In this document: in pieces, positions 60,180-64,000 of the stretch
Layout: every line of letters starts with the position of its first letter
How positions within the stretch are numbered: the first letter of the stretch is position 1
Assembly (NCBI GenBank): GCA_020632755.1
Contig: JACKEY010000019.1
Location: 1-64,000, forward strand
DNA length: 64,000 nt
Reading direction: 5' to 3'
Source: Alphaproteobacteria bacterium
GTDB taxonomy: Bacteria > Myxococcota_A > UBA796 > UBA2385
Program-made: the position numbers and the translations under genes
Notes under the pieces: generated by a model
Database searches by the model: none
Seen by the model: only the letters and a program-made list of their open reading frames with translations
What the model was told of the DNA's origin: nothing

Positions 60180-60923
60180 ATGTGTGGACGCTTCAGCCTG
60201 AACACCTCGGCCGACGAGCTGCTGTCCTTCTTCAAGCTCAGGCTGCCGCCGCAGCTGGAGGAGGGCGTCGACCTGCAGGAGGAGGGGCTGTTGCCGCCCC
60301 TGCCGCCCCGCTACAACGTGTCGCCCAGCCAGGACGTGCCGGTGATCCGCGCCGCGCACGACGACGAGTGGCCCCGGCCGGCCGTCGAGACCATGCACTG
60401 GGGCTTCATCCCGTCGTGGGCCAAGGGCAGCTTCGCCGAGGCCCGCAAGCAGTCCTACCGGATGATCAACGCCCGGGCCGAGTCGGCCGCCAGCAAGCCC
60501 AGCTGGAAGCGGCCCCTGCAGCGGCGCCGCTGCCTGGTGCCGACGACCGGCTTCTACGAGTGGGACCGCAGCCTGCCGACCCCGCGCCCCGCGCTGCTGT
60601 TCCACCCGCGGCGGGGGCACCTGCTGGCGATGGCCGGGCTGTGGGACCGCTGGGAGGGGCCCGACGGGGTGGTGGGGTCCTTCTCGATCCTGACCTGTGA
60701 GGCCGTCGGCGCCGTGGCGGCGATCCACGACCGCATGCCGGTGTTCGTCGATCCCGACGCCTTCGCCCTGTGGCTCGACCCCGACCAGCAGGACCTGGCC
60801 GTGGTGGGCGAGCTGCTGCGCCCGCCGGCGGACGATCTGCTCGTCGCGACCGACGTCGGCACGGCGATCAACGACTCACGCAAGGAGGGCCCGGACCTGC
60901 TGGGCCCCGCGCCGCCGGTCTAG
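60180..60923 (+). CDS. SRAP domain protein (YedK/HMCES family)
   Basis: SRAP proteins covalently trap abasic sites in single-stranded DNA and shield them. The 247 residues start MCGRFSL, with the catalytic Cys2 exposed after Met removal. YNVSPSQDVPVI, MHWGFIPSWAK, INARAESA, LVPTTGFYEWDR (active-site Glu) and AIHDRMPVFV (active-site His) are all present. The ATG at 60180 is fixed by the Cys2 requirement. TAGGCT lies about 23 bases upstream with GGGAG before the start. It shares its terminal CTAG with the convergent anti-sigma gene. Confidence 0.95.
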   Translation: MCGRFSLNTSADELLSFFKLRLPPQLEEGVDLQEEGLLPPLPPRYNVSPSQDVPVIRAAHDDEWPRPAVETMHWGFIPSWAKGSFAEARKQSYRMINARAESAASKPSWKRPLQRRRCLVPTTGFYEWDRSLPTPRPALLFHPRRGHLLAMAGLWDRWEGPDGVVGSFSILTCEAVGAVAAIHDRMPVFVDPDAFALWLDPDQQDLAVVGELLRPPADDLLVATDVGTAINDSRKEGPDLLGPAPPV

Positions 60924-61705
60924 CCGGCGCCGCCGATCCGGCGCTCGACGGCGGCCATCAGCTGGTCGAGCGGCATGTCGGCGCTGAACAGGCAGACCAT
61001 GCCGGCGATCTCCCAGACGACGACCGCCGTGTCGCCGCGCTGGAAGCCGCGCAGCACGTGGCCAGCGACGATGGACAGGGCCTGGGGCGGCTCGGCCGGC
61101 GCCGGTCGGGCCACCATCTGGCAGGCATAGCGCCGGCCCTGGTCGTCTTCGTAGACGACGACCGCGCCCGGCACGTCGCCGGGCACCACCGCGCCGCCGA
61201 CGATGCGCATGCCCAGGTGATCCAGGTTCGGGGCCACCGCCATGGTGGGCGGCACGCCGGCGGCCAGGAAGGCGTCGCGCAGCTCGCCGCTGTCGGTCTG
61301 GTCGAACCACTGCGGGACCGCGCCGTCGACCAGCGGGCCGTGGTGGGCGGCCATCGCGGAGATGCCGTCGGGGCGCTGGTTCATGCGGGCCATGCCGACC
61401 ACGGCCAGCAGGGCGGCAGCGGCGATGCCCAGGGCGAAGGGCACGCGCAGCGGCGGGACCGGCTCGGCCGGGACCGGTGGAGCAGCCGGGGGGACGGCCA
61501 GCGGAGCCAGCTCGGGGACCTCGCCGGCGAGCTCCTCCATCACGACCCGGCAGGCGTCGCGGGCGTCGCGCAGGTCGTCGACCTCGCGCAGCAGCTCGGG
61601 GTGCTCGGCCAGCGCGGCCTCGACCGCGGCGTGGATGTGGGGCGGCAGATCCCCGCAGATGTAGCAGGGCAGCAGCGCGCGGGTGGTCGGCAGGTCCAGG
61701 CTCAT
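60920..61705 (-). CDS. Anti-sigma-factor-like membrane protein
   Basis: The 261 residues begin with a zinc-finger-like anti-sigma segment, LLPCYICGDLPPHIHAAVEAAL, which has the His/Cys/Leu pattern of ZAS-type domains though not the exact HxxxCxxC spacing. A helix LREVDDLRDARDA follows. A membrane helix (VPFALGIAAAALLAVVGMA, about 88-106) leads to a periplasmic domain of about 150 residues. The ATG overlaps the ECF sigma stop by 4 bases, the typical arrangement for an anti-sigma factor. The stop codons of this gene and the SRAP gene share one CTAG. Confidence 0.82.
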   Translation of the reverse strand: MSLDLPTTRALLPCYICGDLPPHIHAAVEAALAEHPELLREVDDLRDARDACRVVMEELAGEVPELAPLAVPPAAPPVPAEPVPPLRVPFALGIAAAALLAVVGMARMNQRPDGISAMAAHHGPLVDGAVPQWFDQTDSGELRDAFLAAGVPPTMAVAPNLDHLGMRIVGGAVVPGDVPGAVVVYEDDQGRRYACQMVARPAPAEPPQALSIVAGHVLRGFQRGDTAVVVWEIAGMVCLFSADMPLDQLMAAVERRIGGAG

Positions 61706-62211
61706 GCGCCCTCCTCCGCGACCAGGGCGAAGGCCACCTGGGCCCGCGCGTGGCGGACGTCGACTTCCGAGCACTGCAGCAGCTGGGACAGGGTCCCCGC
61801 CGGGCAGTGGAAGAAGACGTCGAGCAGGTAGACCACGCGAAGCTCCGCGGGCACCGCCCGCAGCCGGGCGGCCAGCTGCGCGCGGGGCGGTGGACCGGTG
61901 TGCGCCGGCACGTCGATGTCGATGCCATCGAGGGGCGCGAGTTCCAGCCGCTGCTGGAGCCGCCGGTAGACCAGCGACGAGACGTGGCAGCAGAGCGACA
62001 CGTCCGGCGCGAAGCCCCGGCAGGCCAGCGAGAGCGCCCCGTGCACGTCCTGGAGCAGCGACAGGGCCTGGGCGCGGTCGTCGGCCATGGCGTTGCACAG
62101 CGACCAGATCGGCCGCTGCCACTGCGCCCACAGCTCGTCGAAGGCAGCGGGCTCCCCCTGGCGCAGGCGCTGCACCAGTCGCGCGTCGGCGAGGGACACG
62201 GGGGAGGTCAT
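61702..62211 (-). CDS. ECF-type sigma factor
   Basis: The 169 residues show region 2 (LVQRLRQGEPAAFDELWAQWQRPIWSLCNAMADDRAQALSLLQDV) and region 4 (LRAVPAELRVVYLLDVFFHCPAGTLSQLLQCSEVDVRHARAQVAFAL, an HTH with the ECF look). Region 2.4 is less typical than in standard ECF groups. It should direct RNA polymerase to an envelope-stress-type regulon under control of the next gene. The ATG follows a TAGACC by 7 bases, but that TAG is also the upstream gene's stop codon, so the promoter is weakly supported. Confidence 0.85.
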   Translation of the reverse strand: MTSPVSLADARLVQRLRQGEPAAFDELWAQWQRPIWSLCNAMADDRAQALSLLQDVHGALSLACRGFAPDVSLCCHVSSLVYRRLQQRLELAPLDGIDIDVPAHTGPPPRAQLAARLRAVPAELRVVYLLDVFFHCPAGTLSQLLQCSEVDVRHARAQVAFALVAEEGA

Positions 62212-62221
62212 GCCCAGCGGT

Positions 62222-63580
62222 CTATCGGGTCACGCTGGCGTAGGTGTTGCCCGTGGCTTCCTTCCAGCGGCGCCGCACGTCGTACAGGCTCTTGGCGGTG
62301 TGCTGCCAGCCGGTGACCAGGTGCTGGATGCCGCCCGGGTTCCAGTAGGCGGCCTCGATGAGGTCGTGATCCTCGGGGATCATGCCGCTCTCGCGCGCGA
62401 GCTCGGCCAGCCGGGTGTGCGGGTAGATCCGGATGGGGTTCATCATCAACAGCGTGAACATCCGCAGCTGCCCGCGCAGCTGGATCTTGGCGTGCAGCAG
62501 GAACTTGAAGATGGCCATCAGGCTGCGCACGTCTTCACCCGGCGAGTTCAGGAAGAAGCTGTACTCGACGTCCATGCCGTGCTTCTTCGCGATGTCGACG
62601 GTGTAGAGCATGTCCTCGTAGCGGAAGTTCTTGTCCAGGTTCTTGAGCATACGGTCGTCGACGTGGTCGGGGCTGAACGACAGCAGCCCGCAGCCGGCCC
62701 GCTTGAGCCACACCATCAGCTCGTCGGGCAGGGTGTTGCGGTGCTCGTTGAACCACGCCGACCACGCGACCTCGAGCCGCCGGTCGACGATCTCCTGGCA
62801 GATCTCGATGCTGTGCTTGACCGGGATGTTGAAGATCTGGTCGCAGAAGAACATCTGCTGCACGCCGTGATCCTCGACCAGTTCCTGCATCTCGTCGACC
62901 ACGTCCTTCGCCGAGCGCATCCGGACCTGGTGGCCCAGCAGGTAGGTGTCGCTGCAGTGGATGCAGCGCAGCGCGCAGCCGCGCTTGGACTGCACGCCCA
63001 CGCTGACGAAGCTGCTGGCCAGGTAGGGCGCGTGGTCGACCAGATCGCGCCGCGGGTGCCGCAGGCTCTTGAAGTCGAGCTTCTCGCGGTAGCCGGTGAA
63101 CTTGATCTCGCGGCTCTGGGGGTCCCGGTACCAGACGCCCTGGACGTCCCAGGGGCGGTCGAGCTTCTCGAGCAGCTCGGGGAAGGACTCCTCGCTCTCG
63201 CCCCAGCAGCCCATGTCGATCGCGGGCAGCCGGGTCATCATCGCCTCGCTGTACAGCGAGAAGGCGGTGCCGCCGGCGACGACCTTGATGCCCGGCACGC
63301 GCTGCTTCACGAACTCGATCGCTTCCGCCTGGGGCTGGAAGTCGTCGGTGTGCACGCCGGGCATGGCGACCTTCATGTTCCGCAGGCTGATGCCGACGAC
63401 GTCCGGCTTGAACCGGTCGAGGGCCTGCCCGAAGGGCGTGTAGGGGTCGTCCCGGTGCAGGTTCAGGTCGAAGATCTCGACCTCGTGCCCATCGAGGTGG
63501 GCAGCCAGGTAGGCCAGGCCGATCGGGTACACCAGCTCCATGTCGAGGGCGGTGAAGGCCTGGACGAGCAGCACGCGCAT
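62222..63580 (-). CDS. B12-binding radical SAM protein
   Basis: The 452 residues have an N-terminal cobalamin-binding-type domain (MRVLLVQAFTALDMELVYPIGLAYLAAHL, VEIFDLN, DVVGISLRNM, VVAGGTAFSL). A radical SAM core follows with KRGCALRCIHCSD (CxxxCxxC near 199-206). Later regions include LKRAGCGLLSFSPDHVDDRML and SFFLNSPGED. Members methylate or rearrange natural products, bacteriochlorophyll, or hopanoid/lipid and peptide substrates; the substrate here is unknown. Preceded by GGAGGAGG-type purine runs and TATGGT about 50 bases upstream. Confidence 0.9.
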   Translation of the reverse strand: MRVLLVQAFTALDMELVYPIGLAYLAAHLDGHEVEIFDLNLHRDDPYTPFGQALDRFKPDVVGISLRNMKVAMPGVHTDDFQPQAEAIEFVKQRVPGIKVVAGGTAFSLYSEAMMTRLPAIDMGCWGESEESFPELLEKLDRPWDVQGVWYRDPQSREIKFTGYREKLDFKSLRHPRRDLVDHAPYLASSFVSVGVQSKRGCALRCIHCSDTYLLGHQVRMRSAKDVVDEMQELVEDHGVQQMFFCDQIFNIPVKHSIEICQEIVDRRLEVAWSAWFNEHRNTLPDELMVWLKRAGCGLLSFSPDHVDDRMLKNLDKNFRYEDMLYTVDIAKKHGMDVEYSFFLNSPGEDVRSLMAIFKFLLHAKIQLRGQLRMFTLLMMNPIRIYPHTRLAELARESGMIPEDHDLIEAAYWNPGGIQHLVTGWQHTAKSLYDVRRRWKEATGNTYASVTR

Positions 63581-63694
63581 GGGGGCTCACGGAGGCAGGA
63601 GGAGGAGCCGCTCGGGCTCGGACGCTTCGACCATAGCCGCCCCCCGGCAGGGTGAGGAGGGGGGACCCGGGCCGAGCGGCCTTCCGGGAGGCGC

Positions 63695-64000
63695 TCAGTA
63701 GCCGCGCTGATCGTTGGGAACCGGAGGTCCCTTGGGGAATTCCAGCAGCTCCCAGGTCACGAACAGCCGGGGAGGCCGATCCAGCACCGGCTCGAGGGCG
63801 ACGCCCACGGTGGCGTGGGTGCAGGTCTCGCAGAGCAGGGTGCGGCGGTGGGCGGGCGAGTCGACGACCAGGGCCATCGCCTCGGCCGCGGTCGGTGCGA
63901 CGGCGACGGCCTGGTGGTGGAAGGCGGCGGGGTAGGCCCAGGTCCGGGCCCGGGCCGCGACCCCCGCGGTGATGCCTTCGATGGTGTGGCTGGCGCGGCC
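63695..64000 (-). CDS. CAP/SCP domain protein, C-terminal part
   Basis: The last 101 residues of a protein cut by the window edge. GRASHTIEGITAGVAARARTWAYP resembles the GHxxxxE region, and ALVVDSPAHRRTLLCETCTHATVGVAL matches the CAP signature SPxHRxNILxxxxxxVGVG, with the second His in place. A short tail (FPKGPPVPNDQRGY) follows. CAP proteins of bacteria are secreted and bind lipid or metal. The start is outside the window. Confidence 0.75.
   Translation of the reverse strand, partial: GRASHTIEGITAGVAARARTWAYPAAFHHQAVAVAPTAAEAMALVVDSPAHRRTLLCETCTHATVGVALEPVLDRPPRLFVTWELLEFPKGPPVPNDQRGY

Overview
The window is a very GC-rich (by eye about 70% or more), tightly packed bacterial chromosome segment with no rRNA, tRNA, CRISPR array, IS element or phage gene that I can see. 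Several markers point to Myxococcota or a close former-deltaproteobacterial relative. Two secreted proteins end in a MYXO-CTERM-like tail (Gly/Cys motif, hydrophobic stretch, RRRR). There is a HmuY-type lipoprotein and an AgmX/PglI-type C-terminal domain. Lipoproteins carry Thr-Asp repeat linkers. A LexA-box-like site at imuB resembles the Myxococcus xanthus consensus. The genus cannot be named from this.

Layout. 1-3.1 kb: AgmX/PglI-type membrane protein, then bipA. 3.3-7.4 kb: KtrB/KtrA potassium uptake pair, a HAMP-domain membrane protein and a secreted SRPBCC protein. 7.4-18.1 kb: a mostly leftward locus with eight divergent paralogues of an unrecognised two-helix membrane/coiled-coil family. 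aroC, two family-2 glycosyltransferases and an RmlB-type sugar-nucleotide dehydratase are interleaved, many by 4-bp start/stop overlaps. 18.6-23.8 kb: the PrkA-YeaH-SpoVR stress module plus an extra 155-residue gene coupled to spoVR. 23.9-31.5 kb: hydrolases, a secreted 500-residue protein, HmuY lipoprotein, HExxH metalloprotease, subtilase and a MazG-like pyrophosphohydrolase. 31.8-43.1 kb: DTD-repeat lipoproteins, OmpA-like protein, glgC, FG-GAP lipoprotein, MFS transporter, YgiQ radical SAM protein and a coiled-coil membrane protein. 43.2-48.2 kb: the imuB-dnaE2 mutasome pair under a candidate SOS operator. 48.2-54.5 kb: TM2 protein, FAD oxidoreductase, YfbK-type VWA lipoprotein and an M1 aminopeptidase. 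54.6-60.1 kb: an envelope export module (porin-like protein, LolD-like ATPase, two FtsX-type permeases, LolA-like protein). 60.2-64 kb: SRAP protein, ECF sigma/anti-sigma pair, B12-binding radical SAM enzyme and the end of a CAP-domain protein.

Two regulatory patterns recur. First, at least seven start codons lie only 6-8 bases after a -10-like TAnnnT hexamer, which suggests widespread leaderless transcription. Second, genes are coupled by ATGA, GTGA, TTGA or TGATG overlaps. The most unusual element is the eight-member paralogue array at 7.4-16.2 kb, for which I recognise no described family.
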